Positions 42,752 to 52,640 of a stretch of 64,000 bases of DNA are shown piece by piece (position 1 is the stretch's first letter; each line of letters begins with the position of its first letter). The notes beneath the pieces are model-generated. The model was not told the origin of the DNA and did no database searches. It worked only from the letters and a program-made list of their open reading frames with translations. Both the position numbers and the translations under genes were made by a program. Source of the stretch: Tiliqua scincoides (Eukaryota; Chordata; Lepidosauria; Squamata; Scincidae). The DNA lies in NCBI RefSeq assembly GCF_035046505.1, contig NC_089823.1, positions 230,662,604 to 230,726,603 of the forward strand, written 5' to 3'.

Positions 42752-43176
42752 CAGTGTTCTCTGTTCCCAGGACCCTCCCAACCCACCTGGATGCCAAAAT
42801 CTGCAGATGGTCAATTCCGCTTTTAAAATGTTTTTAAAAGTTAAAAAAAAAGTTTTCACAAATTGTTTTCCCTACCTTAGTGCCACAAACTGCATTGGAT
42901 GCATGGCAGTCTCTGGTGTTCCCTGAAGCCACTTCCGGGTCACACTGAGGTCTGCAACCCCCTCTCTTTGTCCTAGTGCGCCCCAGAATGCATCACAGAA
43001 GCACTTCCAGATGCCTCCTCTGGGCATGCCAGGGCCAAGAGAGGGGGACGTGGGCCTCAGTGCAACCTGGAAGTGACTTCTGGGTGTGCCAGAGACTGCC
43101 CCATGATTGGCAGTCTCGGAATCTACAGATGGTGGAATCAGCGGGTACTGAGACCGCAGAGAAAGAGGGACCACTG
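42752..43176. mobile_element. TA-flanked MITE (Tc1/mariner-like), 425 bp
   Basis: The left end cagtgttctctgttcccagg and the right end cgcagagaaagagggaccactg are imperfect inverted repeats, with TA at both flanks (42750-42751, 43177-43178). Near the ends, aaaatctgcagatggtcaat and the reverse of atctacagatggtggaatca repeat the element's own subterminal motif. No transposase is seen. Confidence 0.7.
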
Positions 43177-43192
43177 TACAGCGAGGAGTTAA

Positions 43193-43265
43193 AGATTCAC
43201 AAAGTGGCTTACAAGATAAATAAATGGTTTCTTGTCCCCAAAGAGTTCGCAATCTCAGAAGATGT
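43193..43265 (-). mobile_element. L2-type 3' end fragment
   Basis: In reverse orientation it reads ttgcgaactctttggggaca, accatttatttatcttgtaa and gccactttgtgaatctt, the same pattern as the L2-type end at 21587. Confidence 0.6.
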
Positions 43266-43319
43266 AGATGAAACACCAGCAAGCAGCCCCTGAAAGAGAC
43301 ACTATCCTGATCGCCCCAT

Positions 43320-44090
43320 TAAAGGGTAATTGGAGTTTGTTTAACCTGGCCTGGAACACAAGAGTCTCCTCCCAGTTGGGGAGTGCAGGAGGGCTGGAAC
43401 TGGTGGCTCAGAGGCCTCTTAAAGGGCACAATAGCTGTTCCTCCTTTACACATGGGCGCTGTGTGGAAACCCACCCACCTGCCCGCCCTAAAGGCAGTCT
43501 GAGTTTTACTGGTCGCTGTTTGGGGCCGGGTAATTTTTTGCTGCCTGCCAAGATTGGCTGAGGGTCCGGCAGTTTTTTCACCTACCCCACACTGTCCGGG
43601 GCCAGGGGTTGCTCCCCTTCAAGCTGCCGTTGGTCACTTTATGAAGGCAGGTGGTGCGGGTTAGGAGGCGTGAAATGGACTTTGGGCATGCACCTTCAGG
43701 CAGCATAGGCAGGGCAGAGCCCAATTGCATTCCTCAGGGGCTCGGCAGCATGAGGACGTAGACGGGGCCCTGGCCGGGAACACGGGGTCCGCCTCAGAGG
43801 CTCAGCAGCTCGAGGTGGCACAGCCCGCGGTCCAGCTGCCTTCCCCTTAAGGGACAGACCTGGATGAGCTGCGGCCGCCTAACAACAGGGCGCTGCCTGG
43901 AGTCAGGTGCATGCCCGCCTGGGGGCAGATGTGTTCTGGTACTGCCCAGAGGTCCCGCCTCCGCACCACAGGGGGCTTCGCTGCCTCCGATGCTGCAGGT
44001 CTCAGCCTCCTCTTCTGTTGTAACTGCTAAATAAAGTGGCCCTTTCTCCCATATCTGTTGTCTCGAGTGTTCATTGGACGGTGCGAAAAC
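43320..44090 (+). repeat. LTR-like interspersed repeat remnant
   Basis: It shares cctaccccacactgtccg and the end gctaaataaagtggccc with the repeat at 2280-2900. After the poly-A signal comes a GT-rich run (atctgttgtctcgagtgttc), as in an R-U5 region. There is no tRNA primer site or internal coding region beside it, so if the LTR reading is right it is a solo remnant. The family is unknown to me and it is GC-rich compared with its flanks. Fossil, partial. Confidence 0.35.
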
Positions 44091-44098
44091 AATCAGTC

Positions 44099-44180
44099 TC
44101 CTATGCATGTCTATTCAGTCATAAGTTACATTATAGTTAATGGGGTTTACTTTCAGGTAAGTGTACATAGGATTGCAGCC
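44099..44180. mobile_element. 85-bp palindromic MITE, worn copy
   Basis: It starts tcctatgcatgtctattcag, has ggggtttactttcaggtaag in the middle and ends tgtacataggattgcagcc. Confidence 0.7.
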
Positions 44181-44461
44181 TATATTGGGTTGAAAGGGAA
44201 CAACTGTTTTCTCCCTGCTAAATATAAGAGGAGCACTACTTAGTAATAGGCACCTAAAAACATCAAGAGGAAGAGCTTGGCAGATTGCAATAGGAATGGT
44301 GTTCGTTACTTTGGTGCTACCACTGAAAAGGCCCTGTTTCTTAGATGCAGCTGTTTGGTCTCCTGCAATGAGCAGGACCTTTGATGCTGAACTTAAGTGT
44401 CAAATAAGCTAAAATGGGAACAGGAAGTTACAGGTTCTGGAACAATTACAGAAACAAACTA

Positions 44462-44545
44462 TTTATTTAAAATATTTATGTCCCACCTCTTCCCTCCAAC
44501 AGGAGGCACTCAAGACAGCTTACAGCAGACTTTAAAACCACCAAA
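44462..44545 (-). mobile_element. L2-type 3' end fragment
   Basis: In reverse orientation it gives the familiar L2 tail: tttatgtcccacctcttccc followed by caagacagcttacagcagac. Confidence 0.6.
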
Positions 44546-45466
44546 ATTAAACCAATAATACAATTAAGCAAACTCAGTATGAACACAACACAGTAAAATA
44601 ACAACCTCACAAAAATTAATAAATCTAAGTCCATAAAAACAAAGCTCTTTCTTCCAATCAGCTTGCTTCTGGCATCAGTAACAGAATATTGCTTTGGCTC
44701 TGACATGGAGCTATTGTAGCTTCAAGAAGCAGGTAACCTTTTCTTAGAAACCAAGTACAGCCTCATTTGCACATTAATTTCCTTTGCATAGATGTGACAG
44801 ATTCCTGACAAGATGACAAAGTTCAGCAGGATAAGGGCCAACCAACCAAGCATTCTATTACTCAGACTTGTCAGAGGGAGAGACGATGCCCCGAAGTGCA
44901 TTTCTACTCATAAGCGTCAGTGAAGAAAGTCAGGATGAGGAAGTTCCCCGCAGAAAGCCAAGAAGTTAAATGACACTGAAAGGGATCCTAGCAGCGTACC
45001 GGGGGGGGGGTGGCATCTCAAGTACTGAAGGCACCTCAACTTGCCATTTAAGCAGTCCCTCCCACTTGCCATTGGAGCCATTCCAGGAAGCGATGGCAAT
45101 GCCACAATGGTTCTGATGGCAAGTGCAAGGGGCCGTTTACACGGCATATTTTGGTTCCTTTACTGCGCCCCCCTCTGTCTATGATACTGAGGGATCCCGA
45201 GGCACACCTCTTAGATGACAAAATGTCTTCTCGGGGCAGCCCTGGATACTGATCACAACTAAGTCGGGAGATAAGATTTCACAGCAAGAGGGATGAGAAT
45301 AGACCATAACACTGGAAATCTTTCAACTACAGAAGTATCAGGCCTTAGAAAGGGTCTTCTCCTGGTTGTCAGGTGTTGAGATAAGAACATGGACCAGACA
45401 GGTAAGATCAAGGCTTGGAACAAGCAGATCAGGGCCTAGGGGATTAGAAGCAGTACAGCCAGGCTG
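44546..45466. other. Unrecognised sequence
   Basis: No gene or repeat is recognised. A run of ten G lies at about 45001. Confidence 0.4.
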
Positions 45467-45992
45467 ACAGCCCAATTCTAGCCTTTCCCATGCAGCTGCA
45501 CCAAAACAGGCTGAGCTGCATGTTATGGGGGGTGGCAGACAGGAGGCTTGGCAGAGGTAAGGGAAAATCTTGTATCATCCCTTACCCCTCTGTAAAACCC
45601 TCAATTGCTAATGCATTACCTGAGACCTGTGCCAGTCCTACAGCTGGCGCAAGTCTGAGAAGAGAAAGACTCTGAGAAGAGAAAGCATGTCAAAAGACTC
45701 TGGAGGGGTAGCATCCTGGTGCAAGTCACTTGTGCTGGGATACATCCCCTCCCACTTCCAACACACCCCATTCTCTACACCCAATCCACCTACCCTGGCA
45801 AACTACTGATGTTGATAGGGCCTTTCCTGGCCAATGACGTACATGGGGTGATCCTTGGCATCTGCGGCAGCAGCTTGGAAGCACACAGCTACGCACATTT
45901 CCATAACAGAGTTTACAATGCCATAAAACATTCTCAGCTGCAGGAATGCCAGTACTCCAGTAGAACCCAAAGCATAGAATTGGGCTGTGAGT
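45467..45992. repeat. Probable MITE with cagcccaattcta ends
   Basis: The left end ctgacagcccaattctagcc and the right end gcatagaattgggctgtg are inverted. They resemble the ends at 25440. The flanking duplication is unclear and the CR1 copy H begins soon after. Confidence 0.45.
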
Positions 45993-46019
45993 TCCAGAAA
46001 GGTCAGACAGGACAAGAAA

Positions 46020-46470
46020 GCAAAGGGGATGGATAGAGTGAAAAGAGAGAGGCTCTTTTCCCTCTCACATAACACCACAACCAGGGGACAGCCACTAAAG
46101 TTGTGTGTTGGGAGAGTTAGGACAGTCAAAAGAAAATATTTCTTTACCCAGCGTGTAATTAGTCTGTAGAACCTCTTACCACAGGAAGTAGTGATGGCAC
46201 CTTGACGAGATGCCTTTAACAGGGGATTGGACAAATTTCTGAAGGAAAAGTTCACCATGGGTTACAAGTCATGGTAGGTATATGCAAGCTCCTGGTTTTA
46301 GAGGTAGGCTGCCTCTGATTGCCAGATACAGGGGAGGGCACCAGGACTCAGGTTGTGTCTGTTGTCTTGTGTGTTCCCTGAAGCATTTGGTGGGCCACTG
46401 TGAGATACAGGAAGCTGGACTAGATGGGCCTTTGGCCTGATCCAGCAGGGCTCGTCTTATGTTCTTACGG
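46020..46470 (+). mobile_element. CR1 LINE 3' end, second subfamily (copy H)
   Basis: It reads GMDRVKRERLFSLSHNTTTR, KLCVGRVRTVKRKYFFTQRV and a worn LDAFNRGLDKFLKEKFTMGYKS-like end. The 3' UTR has gttttagaggtaggctgcct and actcaggttgtgtctgttgt, like the copy at 13.3-14.1 kb, and ends gtcttatgttcttac. It has frameshifts and a stop at NLLPQEVVMAP-like sequence, so it is non-functional. Confidence 0.88.
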
Positions 46471-48600
46471 TGCAGAAGATGATAGCATAGAAATAATGTT
46501 TGTTTTTTACTACTGCAAGTTCTCAGCAGCTGTAAAGTAGATTAAATGCAGCAAGGTGAGAACATTTCTGGCCTATTGATTCCAGTCCACAACCACAGTC
46601 AGGGTCATTAAAAACCAATTATTCTTACTAATAGTTCTCAATGCTGTAGCTCAAAAGAAATTTAAGAAGAGAACTCTTCAAGAAATCCCAGCCTCCTGGA
46701 CATGTGTTGGATGAAATTAGTATTTTAATAAATTGGAGGGCTTCTTATCAAAGTGCTTATGCCAGAAGCATTAAAAGTCATTAGGCAATGATCTCATATA
46801 TTGGAAACCTCTAGCTGGCCTGGCTCCCAAATGTCTGAGATGTGATAAGCAAATAGGTGCTTCAATAAGCAATAAAACCAACCACCACCAGCAACTGAGG
46901 TCTGGAAGGCCATAAAGCAATTGCTTTTCTTGAACAGTGACCAACGGCAGGTTATTCAGCATTGTATTTGTGGAGATGCAAAATGAGGGATGTCTGAAAT
47001 GGAATAGCAATAATAATAAAATGTAAATTAGGGCATGAATATTGATTAGACCTTGAGGTTTCCCATAGAAGACATTGCCAGAATAGTGGATTTCTGAAAG
47101 AATTTTCTGCTCAAAAGAATGCAACTGTAATTCTGGAAAAAAAGAAATTTAAAAAAGCTTATAGAGTAGATAAGGAAAATTTCCTTGCAAAGTCTGCAAG
47201 TCCTTGCTGTTGAGTTCTCTCTTATACTTCAGTTTATGAGGAAAAGAATACAGTTTATTTATCATGATGGTAAAAGCATGCTAGTTTTTCTTCCATCAAC
47301 CTATAAAATTAAACATCTTTAAAGACTGCTGGCTGACAGCTGACATCTTTAAAGTCCACAGCGAAGCTGGAATGGGTGAATTTTGTACACTTGAGTTAAT
47401 GACATGAAATTACCATGAAGTTGAGATGTTTTGATTGCCAAACACTGAGGTGGACCTAGAACAAGATGTATTTATTAGTGACATTTATTGTTATGCTAGG
47501 ACAAAGCTACTCCAGCTTCATGTCTGTATGTCAGGCTGCCATAGGGTGTTCGCAGATTCGGTATCTACTGGGTTTTCCAGGAATTGAACCCCAGTGGACA
47601 CTGAAAACTGACTTGTCATTGTCCTGGATTGTCAGGATTGTCCTGCAAGTGCCCTAAATCTGAGCTTTTATCACTGAGCAGGAGAAATTTTTAGTTACTA
47701 CCAAAATACAGTTCCACATGCCACTCAGAACAAGAAAAGAGTTCTATGGCTAGAAGGCAAAGCTGGTTTCTGAGTCAAAAACATAGCACAGCTCATATCT
47801 GGGCATTATAAATTTCCATGTCCTCAAAAGTTTAGGGGAGCAAGAGTGCTCTAGCAGGCCCCTCCCTCACACCACCATACTTCCAAAACCCTGCCCTTCA
47901 TACAGGGTTATCTGTCAATCTATTGATCTACCGATCTACCTACTTACCGACCTACTGATCTACCTACTTACCGATCTACCTACTTACCGACTTAATTTTA
48001 TAGCATACTAATTTCCTGGATTTCATTCTGAAGGGAAAAATACAGGGTACCCTATACTTTTTCTCTGTAGCGAAAAGGGGACAATTTTGAGTGACCAAAA
48101 TGTCCAAAGGGAAAGAGTTAAGCATCTCCTCCATTCCCAATCATAGCTTCTGAGACTGCTTTTAATTAAAAAATACTGTCAGGAGACTGATATATCAATC
48201 AGTCTAGTTTAATGTAATGTCTTGCTTGGCTCTCACTACTGAGTCACTTTGGGTAGAATGAAAAGGATCTGATAATATCATAGTTAAGCATTGCCCTCTG
48301 GAGGTACGGGATGTGAGAAACCCACCTGGTATAAGAAAGAGTCTCAAGGACAGGACAGGATGCAACCCTGCTCAGCAATGGGACATCCCAAACAAAACCA
48401 AGCAGACAAACAAGTTCCAGTGCTTAAATGCAGGAGTTGAGAAATCAAAGATGTTTGGAGAGATACAACAGCAATAACTACTTAGTGAGAAGTTGAAAGC
48501 CAAACTTGAGTTTCTGGGATAAATTCCCTTTCAAATTTACTCGTATTGATTTTTTTTACTCTCTTTACTTTCACCAGTGGTGGAACTGCATCTAGAAATA
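46471..48600. other. Unrecognised sequence with a short minisatellite
   Basis: More than 2 kb without a recognised gene. A small minisatellite at 47922-47996 is listed separately. The string ccaggaattgaaccccagtg at 47577 resembles the reverse of a tRNA SINE B-box region, but the rest of a SINE is not seen. Confidence 0.4.
47922..47996 (+). repeat. Minisatellite built on gatctacctacttaccga
   Basis: Three imperfect units of gatctacctacttaccgac or similar, with periods of about 20-24 bp, themselves made of ctac/ctta tetranucleotides. Confidence 0.8.
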
Positions 48601-48623
48601 GGCCCACAGAGATAAACTTTAAC

Positions 48624-50523
48624 GCGATCGTATTCGTCGCGACTTGGATGCCACATTGACAATGTCTGTTGATGTCCCCTTGGCAACTGCTTGTCCAGTA
48701 TTGTGGGATTCTTTTCAGCTTGTGCAGCCTGAGGATGTGGACAGACTCCTTTGGAGTGTGAGGCCGTCTGCCTGCCTGCTTGACCCTTGCCCAGCTTGGC
48801 TGATTAGAGCGGCCCGGGGGGGACTGGCTGAGTGGACAGGGAGGGTGGTCAACTCGTCTTTGATGGAGGGGACATTGCCGCTCGCCTTGAAGCAGGCAGT
48901 GGTTCGCCCCCTCCTGAAGAAGCCCTCCCTGGATTCCACTGTGTTGAATAACTATCGGCCAGTCTCCAACATCCCGTTTCTGGGCAAGGTAATTGAGCGG
49001 GTAGTGGCGTCCCAACTCCAGAGGGTCTTGGATGAAGCGGATTATCTGGATCCTTTTCAATCTGGTTTCAGGCCGGGCTTTGGGACGGAAACTGCCTTGG
49101 TCGCCTTGGTGGATGACCTACGCCGGGGACTGGACAGGGGGAGTGCGTCCCTGTTGGTCCTGCTGGACCTCTCGGCGGCTTTCGATACCATCGACCATGG
49201 TATCCTTCTGGGCCGATTGGCCGAGTTGGGAGTTGGAGGCACTGTTTTGCGGTGGTTCCGCTCCTACTTGGAGGGTCGGTCCCAGATGGTGGTGCTGGGG
49301 GATGCCTGTTCGACACCCTGGCCCTTGAGGTGCGGGGTGCCGCAGGGTTCAATTCTGTCCCCCATGCTATTTAATATCTACATGAAACCGCTGGGAGAGG
49401 TCATCCGGGGGTTTGGAGTGAGGTGTCATCAATATGCTGATGACACCCAGCTCTATCTCTCCTTTCCTCCAGACTCCAAGGTGGCGGTTGAGGGCCTGGA
49501 GCGCTGTCTGGAAGCAGTGAGGATCTGGATGGGGGCTAACAAGCTGAAATTAAATCCAGATAAGACAGAGGCTCTCCTGGTTCGGAAATCCTCGATGCAG
49601 GTGCTGGATTATCAACTTGCTCTGAATGGGGTTGCACTCCCTCTGAAGGAGCAGGTTCGCAGCTTGGGGGTCCTCCTGGATTCGCAGCTGCTCCTGGATT
49701 CCCAGGTGGCGGCTGTGGCTAGGGGGGCCTTTGCTCAGCTTCGGCTGGTGCGCCAGCTGCGACCGTACTTGGATCGTGCAGACCTGGCCACGGTGATCCA
49801 TGCCACGGTGACATCGAGGTTAGATTACTGTAACGCGCTCTATGTGGGGCTGCCCCTGAAGACGGTTCGGAAACTACAATTAGTACAGAATGCGGCGGCC
49901 CGTGTGGTCACCGGAGCCAGGCGGTTTGACTCTGTCAGCCCGCTTCTCCGGGGGCTGCATTGGCTGCCCATTCGTTTCCGGGCCCAATTCAAGGTGCTGG
50001 TTTTGACCTTTAAAGCCCTATACTGCTCTGGGCCAGGATATCTTAGAGACCACCTACTCCCGTACAATCCGGCTCGCCACCTCAGGTCATCAGAGAAGGC
50101 CTTTTTGCAAGTGCCGCCACCCAAGGAGGTCCGGGGGGTGGCTGCAAGAAATAGGGCCTTCTCGGTAGTGGCACCAACATTATGGAACTCCCTTCCCCTT
50201 GACTTGAGAATGGCTCCCTCTCTTGAGAGCTTTCGGCGAGGCCTGAAAACACTGTTGTTTAAACAAGCCTTCTGATTTCTGGCCTTCTTAACTTTTTATA
50301 CATCTTTTAGTTTTACAGGCTTGATTCCTCGGTGATCTGCTCTTTTACTCTTTTAATCTGACTACTGTTTTTATGGCCCTGTAGTGTGTTTTTAAATGTT
50401 TTTATCTGTTTGTATTAATTGTTTTTTTTTAAATTCTATTGTTTTTAATATGTTGTTAGCCGCCCTGGGTCCCGTTAGGGAGAAGGGCGGGATAAAAATA
50501 AAGTTTTATTATTATTATTATTA
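48624..50523 (+). mobile_element. L2 LINE, 5'-truncated, with intact reverse-transcriptase frame
   Basis: The L2 sequence begins inside ORF2 (RDRIRRDLDATLTMSVDVP in frame) and runs through RT to the 3' UTR, ending agccgccctgggtcccgtta, agggcgggataaaaataa and (tta)n. The 6-base tttaac at 48618-48623 and 50524-50529 may be a short target duplication. The long open frame and clean tail indicate a young copy. GC content (about 55-60 percent) is far above its surroundings. Confidence 0.93.
48644..50275 (+). CDS. L2 ORF2 fragment, reverse transcriptase to C-terminus, uninterrupted
   Basis: 543 codons with no stop or frameshift. Motif A is VLLDLSAAFDTIDHG (about residue 170), motif B CGVPQGSILSPMLFN (about 229) and the catalytic YADDTQLYL begins at about residue 264. 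The C-terminal domain has LDYCNALYVGLP, LHWLPIRFRAQFKVL and ends LWNSLPLDLRMAPSLESFRR, as in L2/CR1-superfamily proteins. The endonuclease lies upstream of the truncation and is absent. The first ATG is an internal methionine of the full protein, so it is not the natural start. It could be translated only if transcribed from outside and is not a host gene. Confidence 0.85.
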   Translation: MDATLTMSVDVPLATACPVLWDSFQLVQPEDVDRLLWSVRPSACLLDPCPAWLIRAARGGLAEWTGRVVNSSLMEGTLPLALKQAVVRPLLKKPSLDSTVLNNYRPVSNIPFLGKVIERVVASQLQRVLDEADYLDPFQSGFRPGFGTETALVALVDDLRRGLDRGSASLLVLLDLSAAFDTIDHGILLGRLAELGVGGTVLRWFRSYLEGRSQMVVLGDACSTPWPLRCGVPQGSILSPMLFNIYMKPLGEVIRGFGVRCHQYADDTQLYLSFPPDSKVAVEGLERCLEAVRIWMGANKLKLNPDKTEALLVRKSSMQVLDYQLALNGVALPLKEQVRSLGVLLDSQLLLDSQVAAVARGAFAQLRLVRQLRPYLDRADLATVIHATVTSRLDYCNALYVGLPLKTVRKLQLVQNAAARVVTGARRFDSVSPLLRGLHWLPIRFRAQFKVLVLTFKALYCSGPGYLRDHLLPYNPARHLRSSEKAFLQVPPPKEVRGVAARNRAFSVVAPTLWNSLPLDLRMAPSLESFRRGLKTLLFKQAF

Positions 50524-50529
50524 TTTAAC

Positions 50530-50688
50530 AGAGTTCTGGTTTTTGCTCATATTCATACTTGACCTTGTGCTCTTAGGCATATTAAGCATAGCACTCTTCA
50601 TCCCTTGCTTGCTAGGCATCAAATAGATGTAAGAATAGAGACCTATGCAATGGCTGCTGATGCCATAAAGGTACAGATGCCTTTACAA
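50530..50688. other. Unrecognised sequence
   Basis: Short spacer without a recognised feature. Confidence 0.4.
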
Positions 50689-50778
50689 CACAATCCTATG
50701 CAAGCTTAGAAGTAAATTTCACTATAACCAATGGTTCACTATATTCCAGGTAAGCATGTACCGTAGAGGATAGCAGTC
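50689..50778. mobile_element. 85-bp palindromic MITE, worn copy
   Basis: It starts cacaatcctatgcaagctta, continues gaagtaaatttcactataac and ends gcatgtaccgtagaggatag. Confidence 0.65.
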
Positions 50779-51966
50779 TAAAGTAATGATATCCCCCTAT
50801 GCATTTTCAGGAGTGGAAAGGCATTTGTGAAGAGGCATTTCCTCCCTGCTGAAAAGTACAGGCTCCTCAAAAGCACTTATTGCCTCTCTCTGCTTCTTAG
50901 GTTCCTAACAGCATCTCTCCTGCTTGCAGTTTTAGAACAATTCAGGAAACAGACTTCCATGCAATCATCTGTAATATTCTTTGGAAGATGAGCAGGCATT
51001 ATGCTGCCAGTTCAGACAGCCCATCTACCAGTTTCCTCGCCTAAATGACTGCTCACCCGTGAAGATTCTTCTCATCACTGAAGAGGCACCATGATCTTGC
51101 ACCAGTCCCATCTTTGATGATATACTGCTCACAAGCAGTTACTGGAACAGGTAAGCTGGTTGATAGATCATATGAACTAGCTCTTAGCCGGGCATGACCT
51201 AGATTTCTAAGTGTTTGCTGTCCTATTCATTTTATTTTATTAGAACAAAATGTTAATGGCGCTCCTTGGGTTTTCTGTCACTGTCATGGGATCTGCTGAA
51301 TAGGGGTCTTTATCACCCTCAGATAGTTTGGTTAATAACCCCACTAGACAGTGATGAAAAATTTGTTGCTGTAGAAGGAAATGTCTTAATTTGCATTTAT
51401 GCTACCCAGACTGGAACAAGACATCTACTTGAGTCCATTTTGTTATGTCAGCTTTTTCAAAAATAGACCATACAGCCGTATGGCGTAATCAGCTAGTAGG
51501 TGTGCCAGAGTCAAACCAAACTAGTTCATCACAGAAAAGAAACCTTGACATAGCAGTCTTTAAACCATGCAGACTGGATGGTATAATGATGGGCTTAACT
51601 CAATTTTGCAAAAAATGTATTTGACTTTCCGTGACCTTCACTTATTCCAAATTGGTTGTTGCGTGGTTCAATTAGGAAAAATTAATATTTGGATCAAGTT
51701 TGTCACCCTGGCGCAGAAATCTTGAGTTAATTAAACACTGACTAATCAATGAGTTTTAGTCAATGAATCAAATGATTGATTAAATCTGCATAAACAGGCA
51801 TGTGCAAAAATATTTCTGAAGGAAAAATACGTTACTTTAAATTAAATGATGCAGTCACATGTTACAACAGGTGCCATCTCAGAAGAAGCATACCTGCTGC
51901 GTGAAAGAGAGGAGAAATTCTCTTTCTGGATGGGCCCTTAGCTAGGTTCAAATCTCTGTACAATAA
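50779..51966. other. Unrecognised sequence
   Basis: No gene or repeat is recognised. Confidence 0.4.
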
Positions 51967-51971
51967 CTAAG

Positions 51972-52170
51972 GACGGAATCCTAACCCCTTATGCCAGTGC
52001 TTTCCAGCACTGGCATAGAGGTGCCAATGGGACATGTGCTGCATCCTGCAGTTGGGTGTCACTCACAGAGGCCTCCTCAAAGTAAGGGAATATTTGTTCC
52101 CTTACCTCAGAGCTGCATTGCCTTTATGCCAGTGCTGGAAAGCACTGACATAAGGGGTTAGGATTGCGTT
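51972..52170. mobile_element. 199-bp MITE with nested inverted repeats, copy 2
   Basis: The terminal inverted repeats are about 46 bp: gacggaatcctaacccctta on the left mirrors taaggggttaggattgcgtt on the right, and each arm includes its own hairpin cagtgctttccagcactg. The central palindrome is taagggaatatttgttccct. The five bases ctaag flank both sides (51967-51971, 52171-52175). Interior and length match the copy at 19613. Confidence 0.85.
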
Positions 52171-52299
52171 CTAAGTTTACTAGATGCCCTTGGGCAAGTC
52201 ATCATCTCCCAGCGCAACTTACATCATATAGGTGTTGTGAAGATATAATGGTTAGGGTAAGAACTCTGTATACTGCCTTGAGTAACTTGGAGCATCCAT

Positions 52300-52399
<100 letters not shown>

Positions 52400-52512
52400 G
52401 CTGATCATGTTAAAAAAACATGTTATTTAGAGCATCTTTTTAAAGTTGATTTATTTTTGCAGCACTACTTAGCAGTATTTTAATACAGTATTTTAATTAT
52501 CATGGTAATTTT

Positions 52513-52640
52513 TAAAACAACCCTGTAATGTATTTCAGTGCTATTATACCCATTATACCAATGAGGTGACTGAAGTTAAGAGACTGGCTTGTGTTGGGCC
52601 ATCTAGGCTTCAGAGCTGAGGGAATATTTCAATCAGGGAT
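52513..52640 (+). mobile_element. MIR/CORE-SINE-like fragment
   Basis: The segment aaaacaaccctgtaatgtat, attatacccattataccaat, gaggtgactgaagttaagag and cttcagagctgagggaatat follows the MIR core pattern of ctgtgaggtaggtattatta, cccattttacagatgaggaa, actgaggctcagagag. It is worn and lacks the tRNA head. Confidence 0.5.

Noticed and set aside
47541-47620. A SINE fragment with a B-box-like gaattgaacccc
   Set aside because: Only about 20 bases fit, with no body or tail.
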